DNA of 39,035 bases, taken from IMG/VR virus record IMGVR_UViG_3300028377_000024, positions 1 to 39,035 of that record. One strand, written 5' to 3'. Of this stretch, positions 17,663 through 26,530 are shown one piece after another. The notes under the pieces were generated by a model that saw nothing but the letters and a program-made list of their open reading frames with translations, was not told the origin of the DNA and searched no databases. Made by a program: the position numbers and the translations under genes. Numbering within the stretch: the stretch's first letter is position 1; the number at the start of each line of letters is the position of its first letter. Source of the DNA: a virus.

Positions 17663-19936
17663 CTAATTGTTCTTAGGCTTATTTGTCTGTGTACGTTTAA
17701 TGCTAAGGTCTACTCTTTTAAGGGCTTCTTCTACCCTGTTAGCTCTACGCTCTTCATTGATTTTTTGCTGCTCAAGTTGAGTATTATCAACGTTTTTAGC
17801 TTGGTCTACAGTATTACGCATGTTTTGTACGTCTTTCTGTGCTTCAGCTTGGATGAGAGCTTCTTCAATTTTTGTTTGATTATCTCTAATATTTCTACGT
17901 TCTTCACCTTCCATCTCAGCTTGCTTGATAGACATATCCATTTCTTTAGCTTCTTTCTCCATTTCTGCTATAGCTGCTTCTTGCTTGGCTCTAGCATCTT
18001 CTGCTAATTCAATCTTACGTTTGATTTCAGCAAAGCTGTCAGATTCTAAGATAGAAGCAATAGTAGACATATCTCCTTGATTTTGAGCAAATGCCTGTGT
18101 CATATTCTTCATCCTATCCAGATTCTCTATATCTTTCCTAGCAGATGATATGAAGACACCATATTCAGCTTCAGAATATTGCTGACCATCTAATTCAAAG
18201 AATTGCTGTGTACCATCTGGCATAAGGTATGTTCCTTTTTTACCATTTATCCAAATCTCTTGACTGTTATCTACAAGACCTTGTGCATTACGTTCTTCAA
18301 AACGATTATGTTTTCTAAAATAATCTTCTGTTATATAGGATGATTGTATAATAGATTGCTCTGTTACACCCTTACCATCATAAGAATCTATATTACCCTG
18401 TCTTTGTCTAGGTACACCAGATGCTTCAAACCATTCCTGTTTTACAGAATCTAATAAAACAATGTATTGTTCTATTGTTCTGATAGATAGGTCTAACGCT
18501 TTCTTAGCTTGTGGGTTTAATTTCTTACCTTCCTGATTGTAGTCCATCCATGCTATACCTGTAACTTCCAGATAATGCATAAACTCATCTATACCCCAAT
18601 CGCCTGGTATAAGGGATAAATCGAATTCTGCTACAATATCTTTTGACTTAGCAATAGATAGCTCAAGCCTGTACTTGTAAATATCATAGATAAGCTGATA
18701 GGGAATACCCATCATTACTAGTGAGATATTAGCGGAATTCCTGTTTGAGTATTTTCTACCATTGACAGGAAGTTTACATCTAGAAGGATTATCTAACGAT
18801 CTTCGTTGATTTTCACATGGATATGTATCTATATAGATATTATCATCTATACGAACACCCTGCCATGATTCATTTACCCATAACCATTCTACTGATTCTT
18901 CTTCTGAAGGTTCATAATTTTCATCAACTATTCTTTCTTCAGGCTTACCTGTCATTTCATCTATGTATGTCAGAAATCCTATTTTCTTAAAGGACTTCCA
19001 ATAGACTTCCATAACTTCAATGAGACGATCATTATCATTCTCAGGAGCTTCTGTATCTGAACTAAACGATAAAAAGCTTTCACGGTTGTATTCAGGATCT
19101 TCTAGATAATCAACATCTTCAGGAGTTAGCTCTTTGTGCCATTTATCTATGATAGATGATGCAGTCATGAATCTACGTAATACACACCAGTCACCATCTT
19201 CTACAAACTCCAGCTCAGGATCTTTATCATAGTCTATATCCAAAGGGTTAACTACTCGATACTCAGGCTCATTATTGTTTGTACCTATAAAAGCGTACTC
19301 TTCACCTGCTACAAGAAAGTCTTTCCACAGCTTTTGATTTTTATCGTATACTTCACAATACTGCTTAATAAAGTTCCATGCATGTTGGCCAAGCTCACTT
19401 CGTATATCTGTATAATTTCTTTGAAAGAAGTCAATCTTTTCCTCTACAGTAATTTGATCCTGCTGTTGTTGCTGTTGTTGTTGCTGTGGGTTTTTAGCTT
19501 CTACTCTTTTCTGCAGAATACTATAAAATTCATCTGATAGGGCTTCTACAATAGCTTCCTGCTCTTTCTCTTTCTTAATATCTGTAGCATCAGAATTGAC
19601 TGCAATTACAGAAGCATTGTCTGGTCTTCGAGCTTTCTCCCCAATGAGAACATCAACAATAGGTTTGATGATATTATATCTTTTCAGATCAGCTGGTACA
19701 TTCTTACGTTTAGCTCCTCCATAAGGCTGTAGAACATATCTATAATCTTCACTATGCTTATGACCATTGTAATAATCATACAGTTTTTTAATATCTGAGC
19801 CATAGCCAGAGTTTCTATTAAAGAAAGATAGTTCTATATAAGCATCTACAGTTTCTTCTTTCCACTCTTGATCTTTTTGATCAAAAGGAATCTTCTGTTT
19901 GGGTATTCTATGTAATGTACTTTTATCTACAGCCAT
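17663..19936 (-). CDS. Portal protein, crAss-like
   Basis: 757 aa, near the usual 700-800 for crAss-like portals. Typical segments are RYVLQPYGGAKRKNVPADLK (about 66-85), IIKPIVDVLIGEKARRP (about 89-105), DWCVLRRFMTASSIIDKWHK (about 235-255), and QRRSLDNPSRCKLPVNGRKY further on, followed by a stem-like helical region and a long C-terminal coiled coil (AEDARAKQEAAIAEMEKEAK onwards). Residues 151-159 are nine consecutive glutamines encoded by a CAA/CAG run, followed by one Asp and another Gln. Directly adjacent to TerL (no gap). It forms the 12-mer at the capsid vertex through which DNA is packaged. Confidence 0.8.
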   Translation of the reverse strand: MAVDKSTLHRIPKQKIPFDQKDQEWKEETVDAYIELSFFNRNSGYGSDIKKLYDYYNGHKHSEDYRYVLQPYGGAKRKNVPADLKRYNIIKPIVDVLIGEKARRPDNASVIAVNSDATDIKKEKEQEAIVEALSDEFYSILQKRVEAKNPQQQQQQQQQDQITVEEKIDFFQRNYTDIRSELGQHAWNFIKQYCEVYDKNQKLWKDFLVAGEEYAFIGTNNNEPEYRVVNPLDIDYDKDPELEFVEDGDWCVLRRFMTASSIIDKWHKELTPEDVDYLEDPEYNRESFLSFSSDTEAPENDNDRLIEVMEVYWKSFKKIGFLTYIDEMTGKPEERIVDENYEPSEEESVEWLWVNESWQGVRIDDNIYIDTYPCENQRRSLDNPSRCKLPVNGRKYSNRNSANISLVMMGIPYQLIYDIYKYRLELSIAKSKDIVAEFDLSLIPGDWGIDEFMHYLEVTGIAWMDYNQEGKKLNPQAKKALDLSIRTIEQYIVLLDSVKQEWFEASGVPRQRQGNIDSYDGKGVTEQSIIQSSYITEDYFRKHNRFEERNAQGLVDNSQEIWINGKKGTYLMPDGTQQFFELDGQQYSEAEYGVFISSARKDIENLDRMKNMTQAFAQNQGDMSTIASILESDSFAEIKRKIELAEDARAKQEAAIAEMEKEAKEMDMSIKQAEMEGEERRNIRDNQTKIEEALIQAEAQKDVQNMRNTVDQAKNVDNTQLEQQKINEERRANRVEEALKRVDLSIKRTQTNKPKNN

Positions 19937-22000
19937 TTAGTGTCTTAATCGGTTAAAGAAATCATCGTTAGTTCTGCTAGGTTGTTTAGGCGCTATAGTA
20001 TAATTAAATAATTCTTTGTCATAGTACATTCCTACCATGAGCGCACGAACTCTATCAAAGTTACCTTTTTTATTGTATTTAATCAATTCTTTTAATAAGG
20101 CAGTATCATATATCGTATTTAGTATCTTAACAGGGTTGCCATCCTTGTCTTTTCCTATAACAGTAAGTAGCCAGTCTCTTATATAAATTTCACCTTGATC
20201 TATTCTAGGAGTAGTCATATGCATTCCATAGGGACGATTTACTCTATTACTTTGAAGCTCTTTCTTGTCGAGCATTTCAAACTCTTCTTCCAGGTAGTGT
20301 AATTTTTTAAATCTCTTAGCGTAGCCTATTACATCTCCACGATCATTTTCAAATCCTATCTTAGCACCATAATACTCAGCTAGTAAAAATAGATTCTTGT
20401 TATATTCATCTTGAGTAGATGGTCTTCCTACATAAGAAGCTACAACAGCTCCATTAAAAGTAGGAGAGAAGTTATTGGTACGTTTAATTATATAAGCAGC
20501 ACCTAAAGATTCTTTATCAGAAGAGCTATCATGAGCATAAGGATCATGGCATACGATGTATAATCCTTTAGGTATATTACCGTCTTGAGATCTATATGGA
20601 GCTTCTTTAATACATATAGCTCCTGTAAGATCATCTTTTTTGCTATGAGGATAGACAAGAATAGGTTTAACATCCTGAGAAGGTTTAAACTTAATCTTAT
20701 TGTTTGCACCTGTATACAACTGTCCAGGTGTCATTATAGAAGTCCTACCAGATGCTTTTACTTTATTGTATTGAGCGTTGAGTTCCTGAGTTGGGAACAG
20801 ATTATTATCTGAAGATAATACAGCTTCTGAGGGTTTCTCAGCATGCTCTGCTACATATTGTTGGAAAGCTTTGGCAGAATCACCTTTCTTCTTGTTCTTA
20901 CGTTCTGACTGCTCATACTCATAAGCACCCTCTCTATCAGAATTACCATCTTCATCAATATACCCATCAAGGTTTAAACAGTTAGGATGAAAGAATCCTG
21001 CATCTGTTCCTTCAGCACCATCATCCCAGATATTATCAAACACTAAACAGTCATACACAGAGGGTCTTTCAAACAAAGCTTCTGCAGATGTAAAATCAGC
21101 TCCTTCAGTACCACCAGTACCAAAAGAAATCATAATACCAAGAGTTTTGGCACCCTGTTTTACCAAAGGCATAGCAATCTCCCATGCATCTAGTAGCTCA
21201 GGAAACTTACCTGACTCTTCCCATAAAATCAGTTCACCAGCAGCTCCACGTACAGCATCAGGGTTATCATGAAGAGAAATACCTGCAATAAGAGACTGCC
21301 TACCTTTTTCAATTTCTTTACCATCTAATTTTCGTTTATATCCTGACTTTTTATAATCTGTCTGATCTTTTAATCTAGGCTGACCCCAAGGCGTATGTTC
21401 ATCTACATGAGATAAAAATTCCCATGCTTTGTTAAGAATAGCATCTTTACCATCCAGATACTTACTATCACCAGCTAAGATAAAGTTTTTACTACGCTTA
21501 ATATGATAGTAGTTTCTGACACACATAGCAGCATTCTTATATGAATACCCTTTTCTACGAGCTTTGAGAAGATTTAAGTGCTTGTTATGCTTTCTGGCAT
21601 ACTCCACAATAGAGAAGTAAAAATAATCACCATCATAGAAAGCAGGGAAAGTATTCTCCCTTTTAGACATCATATTCCCTTCATTATCCTCTACTTCTAC
21701 AGCTCTATCAATAAGGCAGTAGTTTAAATAGAAATAATGGTAACCTGTTATATAGGTTTCATTAGGGGCTGTATATCCATATAGGCACCTGTCTACTTCT
21801 CTATCCCAGTGTTTTTCAAATTCAGTCTGATCCAGGTAAGGGTCTAGTTTTGTGTAGACTCCATGCTCTTTAAAGTAATGAGCTGCAGGAGAGAATAGAT
21901 AGGAATCTTTGAAGAACATAGAATCATAATCAAGATGGATTCTTCCTTCTTCTGTAACTTCTATAATATCTTCAATTCTCTTAGTTACATTATCCTTCAT
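19937..22000 (-). CDS. Terminase large subunit (TerL), crAss-like
   Basis: 687 aa. The ATPase domain has a Walker A-like ARRKGYSYK (147-155; the arginine-rich form used by many terminases), FILAGDSKY (173-181) and a Walker B LILWEE (257-262). The nuclease domain shows a catalytic-type Asp in YIVCHDPYAHD (481-491) and FENDRGDVIGY (550-560), which fits the RNase H-like fold of headful terminases. It packages DNA into the procapsid through the portal. Its start lies 11 nt inside the upstream 188-aa gene, which is a good candidate for a small terminase partner. Confidence 0.85.
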   Translation of the reverse strand: MKDNVTKRIEDIIEVTEEGRIHLDYDSMFFKDSYLFSPAAHYFKEHGVYTKLDPYLDQTEFEKHWDREVDRCLYGYTAPNETYITGYHYFYLNYCLIDRAVEVEDNEGNMMSKRENTFPAFYDGDYFYFSIVEYARKHNKHLNLLKARRKGYSYKNAAMCVRNYYHIKRSKNFILAGDSKYLDGKDAILNKAWEFLSHVDEHTPWGQPRLKDQTDYKKSGYKRKLDGKEIEKGRQSLIAGISLHDNPDAVRGAAGELILWEESGKFPELLDAWEIAMPLVKQGAKTLGIMISFGTGGTEGADFTSAEALFERPSVYDCLVFDNIWDDGAEGTDAGFFHPNCLNLDGYIDEDGNSDREGAYEYEQSERKNKKKGDSAKAFQQYVAEHAEKPSEAVLSSDNNLFPTQELNAQYNKVKASGRTSIMTPGQLYTGANNKIKFKPSQDVKPILVYPHSKKDDLTGAICIKEAPYRSQDGNIPKGLYIVCHDPYAHDSSSDKESLGAAYIIKRTNNFSPTFNGAVVASYVGRPSTQDEYNKNLFLLAEYYGAKIGFENDRGDVIGYAKRFKKLHYLEEEFEMLDKKELQSNRVNRPYGMHMTTPRIDQGEIYIRDWLLTVIGKDKDGNPVKILNTIYDTALLKELIKYNKKGNFDRVRALMVGMYYDKELFNYTIAPKQPSRTNDDFFNRLRH

Positions 22001-22556
22001 TATACTTGTTTATCTTGTACCCCCCACGAACTTCAATCTCTTTATCTCTCTGTTTTTTAACACGTTCTTCTAGTTTCTCTAGTGAATCTGTTATCTCTCC
22101 CATTCTCTCAAGAGCACGTATAACATCATTTACCTTATGCTTAGGCTTACCTTTATCGTCTTCTTCTGTAAGATCTACAGCATTAAGATAGCTAATAATC
22201 GTATAGCACCCTTCTCTAGCAGACTGAAGTAATCTTACAGGTAGAGTTTCAGTCATCTCCTTATACTTTTCAGATGCTTCTAAGAGTTTTTTATCTGGTT
22301 TATATTTGTCATCATCAAAGATTAGCTTGCCTACTTTAGTCCAGCGCTCTTCTTCTTCTAACGCCTGATAAGGAGATAGAGGATCAAACATAAAATAGAT
22401 CCAGGCAAATTCTTTCGTTGCATGTTTCTTTTTTCTACCATCTGAATCTCCTTCAGATCCTTTATCCCTAGCTATAATGTCTCTAAAGACAGGGATAGCT
22501 CGTATCTCAGGATTAGGTGTAGCGTAATTATCCTTTACTTTTAAGAGTTCTATCAT
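21990..22556 (-). CDS. Conserved protein before TerL, candidate small terminase
   Basis: 188 aa. KEFAWIYFMFDPLSPYQALE (48-67) is a distinctive segment seen in proteins encoded beside TerL in large Bacteroidota phages. The C-terminal half (VNDVIRALERMGEITDSLEK, LEERVKKQRDKEIEVRGGY) is a long coiled coil. It overlaps TerL by 11 nt and the gene upstream by 4 nt (ATGA). Position and oligomerising coiled coil are consistent with a DNA-recognition (small terminase) role, but no clear HTH is visible, so this is inference. Confidence 0.55.
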   Translation of the reverse strand: MIELLKVKDNYATPNPEIRAIPVFRDIIARDKGSEGDSDGRKKKHATKEFAWIYFMFDPLSPYQALEEEERWTKVGKLIFDDDKYKPDKKLLEASEKYKEMTETLPVRLLQSAREGCYTIISYLNAVDLTEEDDKGKPKHKVNDVIRALERMGEITDSLEKLEERVKKQRDKEIEVRGGYKINKYNEG

Positions 22557-22846
22557 CTGATACTTTCTTTAGTAGTTCCAAAAGTAAATTTGTCTTTCTT
22601 TGTATAGGCTTCTTCCTTCGCTTCTACATTCTTCATTTCTAGTAATTCTGCAAATTTCTTTAATACATCAGCCATATGCTTTAATAACATAGATATAACT
22701 GGATTCTTAAAATAAACTCTTCTATAATTAAGTTCAATATCTTTATACAGATCTAATAGTTGATCTCTCAAGACTTTTAAGATTACATCTCCATTTGGAA
22801 CATCTGTAGAGTTTATATCAGGTTGATTTTTTAAGTGTTCTGCCAT
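22553..22846 (-). CDS. Small conserved hypothetical protein
   Basis: 97 aa. One predominantly helical protein (VILKVLRDQLLDLYKDIELN, ISMLLKHMADVLKKFAELLE) with a basic C-terminus. It overlaps the IHF-like gene upstream by 29 nt and the candidate small terminase gene downstream by 4 nt. I do not recognise it. The tight coupling suggests a packaging or nucleoid-related accessory. Confidence 0.55.
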   Translation of the reverse strand: MAEHLKNQPDINSTDVPNGDVILKVLRDQLLDLYKDIELNYRRVYFKNPVISMLLKHMADVLKKFAELLEMKNVEAKEEAYTKKDKFTFGTTKESIR

Positions 22847-23045
22847 TACTGTTCTCCTTTAATTTTTTAAGTCTGTAAGGATGCACATCAAATTTACCAA
22901 AATAAGGCAATCGTATAGATTCTCCCCCTCCTTTCTTCATAACATAGGCTATACATTCTATTTGGGACTGCACAGCTTTCTCTATTTCTTTCTTTGTCTT
23001 ATTATGTTTTTTAGCCAGGTAATCTATTATTTCTGATCTATCCAT
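22818..23045 (-). CDS. IHF/HU-like DNA-bending protein (short crAss-type)
   Basis: 75 aa, against about 90-100 for bacterial IHF/HU subunits. MDRSEIIDYLAKKHNKTKKE and the IRLPYFGKFDVHPYRLKKLK segment are the family's dimerising helices and beta-hairpin base. The PYFGKF motif corresponds to the GFGxF core of HU/IHF. crAss-like phages carry IHF-like genes near TerL. It probably bends or compacts DNA for packaging or transcription. It lacks a long DNA-binding arm, which is usual for this short viral subtype. Confidence 0.7.
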   Translation of the reverse strand: MDRSEIIDYLAKKHNKTKKEIEKAVQSQIECIAYVMKKGGGESIRLPYFGKFDVHPYRLKKLKENSNGRTLKKST

Positions 23046-23383
23046 TTTATCTTAAATACAACTTCTTTTTCATTATTAGGAACTAGTAACCAATGAATTT
23101 CATAGCCTGAGTCTATCTTTCTGATAGCTTTTTTATCATGCATTCTTTTAATATAGTTATTTAAAGTATTGAAATTATCTCTACCTAATCTTTCTGCTAC
23201 CTGTTTCTTTATTTCAGTACAAAATACATTAATGTCTATATTAGATGCTTTTAATTGTTTTTGCTTATCAATAAATGCAGCTAGTACTTTGATTTCAGTA
23301 TCAGTGAGTCCAAAGATACCGTTCATTAGCTGAACATACTGAAAAGTAGTTTTAATCTTTACGGTTGTCTTTTTCTCTGTCAT
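23027..23383 (-). CDS. Winged-helix-like small protein
   Basis: 118 aa. MNGIFGLTDTEIKVLAAFID (20-39), followed by EIKKQVAERLGRDNFNTLNN and YIKRMHDKKAIRKIDSGYEI, reads as a winged helix (recognition-helix region around 65-85) and a beta wing. The sequence LTDTEIKVLA is typical of MarR/replication-initiator-like wHTH proteins in phages. It overlaps the IHF-like gene by 19 nt, so it may regulate or co-act in DNA binding. Target unknown. Confidence 0.5.
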   Translation of the reverse strand: MTEKKTTVKIKTTFQYVQLMNGIFGLTDTEIKVLAAFIDKQKQLKASNIDINVFCTEIKKQVAERLGRDNFNTLNNYIKRMHDKKAIRKIDSGYEIHWLLVPNNEKEVVFKIKWIDQK

Positions 23384-23675
23384 TTAGTGATTCATTTAAT
23401 TTAATCTTGTATATGTTATCATCTGATTTTTGGATCTCACAGTTATCTGCACTTTCATTAAATGCTGATATAAGCTGATCAAAATTAGGTGTTTTCTTAC
23501 TTATATGATTCAGTAGAGAGGCTAATTCTTTAGAGGCTTGTATTACTTCGTCTACAATCCTTTTCATGTTCTTATCTCTTTTCTCTAAAGTAGATACTTT
23601 TCGTTTAATACGCTCATATGTATCTAAGCTGATCTTTAATTCTCCTACAATTTCAAATTCTTTAGTTATATCCAT
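23352..23675 (-). CDS. Small hypothetical protein with coiled coil
   Basis: 107 aa. Residues about 14-60 (ISLDTYERIKRKVSTLEKRD and VDEVIQASKELASLLNHIS) form a coiled coil; the C-terminal region is polar. It overlaps the next gene by 32 nt and the previous one by 1 nt (TAATG). Not recognised. Gene overlap and uniform codon use support that it is real. Confidence 0.5.
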   Translation of the reverse strand: MDITKEFEIVGELKISLDTYERIKRKVSTLEKRDKNMKRIVDEVIQASKELASLLNHISKKTPNFDQLISAFNESADNCEIQKSDDNIYKIKLNESLNDREKDNRKD

Positions 23676-23941
23676 TATAGATACAGGGTTGGTTGGTATT
23701 CTTTGTTATATCTAATAGCACAGATAGGCTCTTTAGTATCAGATCGTGTAAAGATATAGCAAAGTGCCCCCTCTTCACTTTCAAACTGATACTTTAAAAT
23801 ATGTGCTTCAGGATTCTCAGACTTTATTTTCTTCTCAAAGTCTCTGAGAAAGGGATGAATAATATCGTTTGCTGTATTGTAGATTTGCTTAGCAAACTCG
23901 CTGTCTTGTTTCTCTGGTTGCTTCTTTTTATTAACTGTCAT
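23675..23941 (-). CDS. Small hypothetical protein
   Basis: 88 aa, soluble. An N-terminal basic helix (VNKKKQPEKQDSEFAKQIYN) is followed by a beta hairpin-like end (GALCYIFTRSDTKEPICAIR, YNKEYQPTLYL). It is the first gene after the inverted repeat at 23943-24006, so that repeat probably lies in its leader or promoter region. Function unknown. Confidence 0.5.
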   Translation of the reverse strand: MTVNKKKQPEKQDSEFAKQIYNTANDIIHPFLRDFEKKIKSENPEAHILKYQFESEEGALCYIFTRSDTKEPICAIRYNKEYQPTLYL

Positions 23942-23942
23942 A

Positions 23943-24006
23943 AGTGTATTATAAAGTTATTGTCTTCTTCATTACGAAGATATAACAAACTTCTTTATAA
24001 TACAAG
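23943..24006. repeat. Nested inverted repeat between spike cassette and DNA-binding genes
   Basis: A perfect 12-bp pair, TGTATTATAAAG (23945-23956) and CTTTATAATACA (23993-24004), encloses a second near-perfect stem (TTATTGTCTTC/GAAGATATAA). The whole 70-nt gene-free gap is therefore a single nested cruciform or RNA hairpin. It carries no T run. It may be an operator or an mRNA processing or partial-termination site. Confidence 0.6.
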
Positions 24007-24011
24007 TATAA

Positions 24012-24503
24012 TTAAACCTGGCTCCATCCAAAGTGTCCATATTGCCCGCTTGGTTTTCTAAACCCTTGTCCTTGATCAATAAGCTCATAGGTATTACCTT
24101 CATCAACAACTTTCGTACCCAAGTCCATTGCTTGAAATTCATGAGATTGGAAACTGCTCCATTCGGGAATATTTGTTGGATCTGGAACTCGAATGAATAA
24201 TGCTGGTACATCTTCTACATTGTGATGAGTTCTATAATGAGGTTGTCTGGCTTTTACGGGTGTTCCATTATAATTATACACCCTCTCTTCAACCCATTCT
24301 CCCTCTTCTGGAAGATCAGGAAGTTTGGCTGTGAAGTTAGATACAAATGCAAGTTGTGTCGCTTCATCTTCGGTAAGTTCAAATACCAGTTGACCTGTAA
24401 CCGTTTCTTGATCGGGGTTCGTTTGTCCTATATGAAGAACATCTCCCGTCTCATCGTGAGCTACCCAATACGTTGTCTTTGTTGGTTTGCTTATTCGTCC
24501 CAT
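24012..24503 (-). CDS. Lectin-like spike tip protein (chitin-binding-like C-terminus)
   Basis: 163 aa. The C-terminal 60 residues (ALFIRVPDPTNIPEWSSFQS, MDLGTKVVDEGNTYELIDQG, then YGHFGWSQV) follow the pattern of small CBM5/12-like carbohydrate-binding domains of phage tail fibres (LGxKVxHxGxxYxSxxxxxxxxPxxxGxW). The N-terminal part resembles a fibre-tip chaperone-like segment with Thr/Pro-rich strands (DETGDVLHIGQTNPDQETVT). It starts one base inside the stop of the 547-aa fibre gene (TAATG), so it is coupled to it. I infer a glycan-binding tip or adaptor for the fibre. Confidence 0.6.
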   Translation of the reverse strand: MGRISKPTKTTYWVAHDETGDVLHIGQTNPDQETVTGQLVFELTEDEATQLAFVSNFTAKLPDLPEEGEWVEERVYNYNGTPVKARQPHYRTHHNVEDVPALFIRVPDPTNIPEWSSFQSHEFQAMDLGTKVVDEGNTYELIDQGQGFRKPSGQYGHFGWSQV

Positions 24504-26146
24504 TATACACTACCTCCGTCTGTGATTGTCCATGCTGGATCTGGATTTACTCCTGTAAGATAATTATGAGCGTCTACTGCGTTGTCATAAGGTGTTCCGC
24601 CGTATATTGTTGAGTTATAAGTTATCGTTCCTGCTCCTAATGCTATTCCTGAAGGAAGGCCTGCATTTCCGTCTACAAAATTACCCCATCCGATAAGTGC
24701 TCTGGAATAGTTCTCTGCAGAGAGTCCTGAAGACTCAAACATCCGACTCATATCCGTAACGGAACTCACATTCCAACTTCCTATATCCTGATTGAATGCA
24801 GAGGCTGCATGGAACATCCTGTACATATTCGTAACAGAACTCACATCCCATCCTGAAATATCCTGATTGAATGCAGAGGCTTGATAAAACATAAATCCCA
24901 TATACGTAACGGAACTCACATCCCAACTTCCAATATCCTGATTGAATGCAGAGGCTTGATAAAACATAAATCCCATATCCGTAACGGAACTCACATTCCA
25001 ACTTCCTATATCCTGATTGAATGCAGAGGCTCCAAAAAACATAGTATACATATTCGTAACAGAGCTAACATCCCAACTTCCAATATCCTGATTGAATGCA
25101 GAGGCTTGATAAAACATAAATCCCATATCCGTAACGGAACTCACATTCCAACTTCCTATATCCTGATTGAATGCAGAGGCTGCATGGAACATCCTGTACA
25201 TATTCGTAACAGAGCTAACATCCCATCCTGAAATATCCTGATTGAATGCAGAGGCTTGATAAAACATAAATCCCATATTCGTAACAGAACTCACATCCCA
25301 ACTTCCTATATCCTGATTGAATGCAGAGGCTGCATGGAACATCCTGTACATATTCGTAACAGAACTCACATCCCATCCTGAAATATCCTGATTGAATGCA
25401 GAGGCTTGATAAAACATAAATCCCATATACGTAACGGAACTCACATCCCATCCTGAAATATCTTGATTGAATGCAGAGGCTTGATAAAACATAAATCCCA
25501 TATACGTAACGGAACTCACATCCCAACTTCCAATATCCTGATTGAATGCAGAGGCTCCAAAAAACATAGTATACATATTCGTAACAGAGCTAACATCCCA
25601 TCCTGAAATATCCTGATTGAATGCAGAGGCTTGATAAAACATAAATCCCATATACGTAACGGAACTCACATCCCATCCTGAAATATCTTGATTGAATGCA
25701 GAGGCTGCACGGAACATATGTCCCATATTCGTAACAGAGCTCAAATTAGGTATATCCGTAAACGTTCCAATCATATTTGAACAGCCATAGAACGCTTCTT
25801 CCATGCTCTCCCATGCAATATTACCCCAGCTCTGAATCTCTAATAACTTGAGCTTGTCTCCGCCATTAGCAAACTGAATATGAGGGAAAATTCCTGTTAT
25901 CCCTACAATATATTCTCCTGCTGTGGCATAGGTATGAGTAGCATCTCCCGTTAGCCCTGTGGAGATGTTCCCATCCCCCCAGTCTACATCGTAGTTGAAT
26001 GTTCCTACTCCCGTAGGAATGGTGAATTGAGTATCAGTAGAAGTACCCGCATTATCACTCTTCACAAGCATTTGGAAAGCAGGGTTTGATTCTGATACTC
26101 CCCTTGATTTTATCGTATTAAGTGATATAGCTAATCCTAGCTTCAT
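24503..26146 (-). CDS. Repeat-fibre adhesin: PKD-like domain plus 13 DUF285-type repeats
   Basis: 547 aa. Residues 25-85 contain a PKD-like domain ([36 protein letters not shown]). Residues 141-465 are thirteen consecutive 25-residue units of the form [15 protein letters not shown](S/G)(G/S)W(D/N)VSSVT(N/Y/D), the DUF285 (surface-protein 26-residue) repeat found in Bacteroidota, Mollicutes and Lactobacillales surface proteins. A degenerate unit (MSRMFESSG) and a unique C-terminal cap follow. There is no signal peptide, so unlike its bacterial relatives it is not predicted to be exported. The gene starts 1 nt downstream of the spike-base-like gene and overlaps the lectin-like gene. I infer a head-spike or tail fibre that borrowed a bacterial adhesin repeat. 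Confidence 0.75.
   Translation of the reverse strand: MKLGLAISLNTIKSRGVSESNPAFQMLVKSDNAGTSTDTQFTIPTGVGTFNYDVDWGDGNISTGLTGDATHTYATAGEYIVGITGIFPHIQFANGGDKLKLLEIQSWGNIAWESMEEAFYGCSNMIGTFTDIPNLSSVTNMGHMFRAASAFNQDISGWDVSSVTYMGFMFYQASAFNQDISGWDVSSVTNMYTMFFGASAFNQDIGSWDVSSVTYMGFMFYQASAFNQDISGWDVSSVTYMGFMFYQASAFNQDISGWDVSSVTNMYRMFHAASAFNQDIGSWDVSSVTNMGFMFYQASAFNQDISGWDVSSVTNMYRMFHAASAFNQDIGSWNVSSVTDMGFMFYQASAFNQDIGSWDVSSVTNMYTMFFGASAFNQDIGSWNVSSVTDMGFMFYQASAFNQDIGSWDVSSVTYMGFMFYQASAFNQDISGWDVSSVTNMYRMFHAASAFNQDIGSWNVSSVTDMSRMFESSGLSAENYSRALIGWGNFVDGNAGLPSGIALGAGTITYNSTIYGGTPYDNAVDAHNYLTGVNPDPAWTITDGGSV
24752..25726. repeat. 13 x 75-bp in-frame tandem repeat array
   Basis: Thirteen near-identical 75-bp units, each one DUF285 repeat, fill 975 bp without spacers. 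Four module types differ in residues 4-8 of the unit: MFYQ (seven copies), MFHA (three), MFFG (two) and MFRA (one), shuffled in order. Flanking residues also switch between SGWD, GSWD and GSWN. Identity at the DNA level is very high between copies, which should permit expansion, contraction and gene conversion. Confidence 0.9.
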
Positions 26147-26147
26147 A

Positions 26148-26426
26148 TTAGTATAAGGCTATTATATTTGTAACTGTACTTGACTCTTTAATATATATAG
26201 GTCTTATTTCTATAATAATCCCTACAGGTAATCCTACAAACGTACTTTCAATACCTCTATGATCTATTACTGTAAGGTCTCCTTCTCCCCCTATATACAA
26301 TGCTCTAGGTATTTTACTACCTTTTAGTTCTTTATTATCATCAGGAGAGACAGCTCCAAAATTAAAGCTGGTTGATTGATCTTTTACTGCTTTTGTGGTT
26401 TTATTAATATTTTCTGATAAACCCAT
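26148..26426 (-). CDS. Spike-base-like virion protein
   Basis: 92 aa. The C-terminal two thirds ([20 protein letters not shown], then [20 protein letters not shown] and a final NIIALY) match a widespread phage domain of the form ALYVGGaGDvtV...G....F..VpaG..lpvrv.rv....T.a..IVALY. That domain is annotated as the head-spike base protein in gene transfer agents (RCAP_Rcc01079 type). It is the first gene of the three-gene cassette with the repeat fibre and lectin-like tip, and the first structural gene after the tRNA array. The base role is inferred from that family. Length agrees with the family. Confidence 0.65.
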   Translation of the reverse strand: MGLSENINKTTKAVKDQSTSFNFGAVSPDDNKELKGSKIPRALYIGGEGDLTVIDHRGIESTFVGLPVGIIIEIRPIYIKESSTVTNIIALY

Positions 26427-26468
26427 AGCTTGGTTTCATTTGATTAGGCGTTAAAGCTTAAGATAGCT

Positions 26469-26516
26469 CTACCACTTGCATAAAGTCAAATAAAATTATG
26501 CAATATCATCTGGTAG
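26469..26516. repeat. Hairpin downstream of the tRNA array
   Basis: Two concentric perfect stems, CTACCA/TGGTAG (outer, 6 bp) and TTGCATAA/TTATGCAA (inner, 8 bp), lie between tRNA-Trp (ends 26531 on the minus strand) and the spike-base gene start (26426). No T run follows on the minus strand, so it may be an RNA processing or partial-termination hairpin separating the tRNA transcript from the late mRNA. Confidence 0.55.
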
Positions 26517-26530
26517 GGAATGTATAATTG

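Noticed and set aside
24881-25526. ORFs in other frames of the repeat array
   Set aside because: They are open only because the 75-bp unit is a multiple of three and is repeated; they carry no independent signal.
24752-25726. CRISPR-like regularly spaced repeat
   Set aside because: The units are contiguous, in frame and protein-coding, with no unique spacers; it is a coding tandem repeat.
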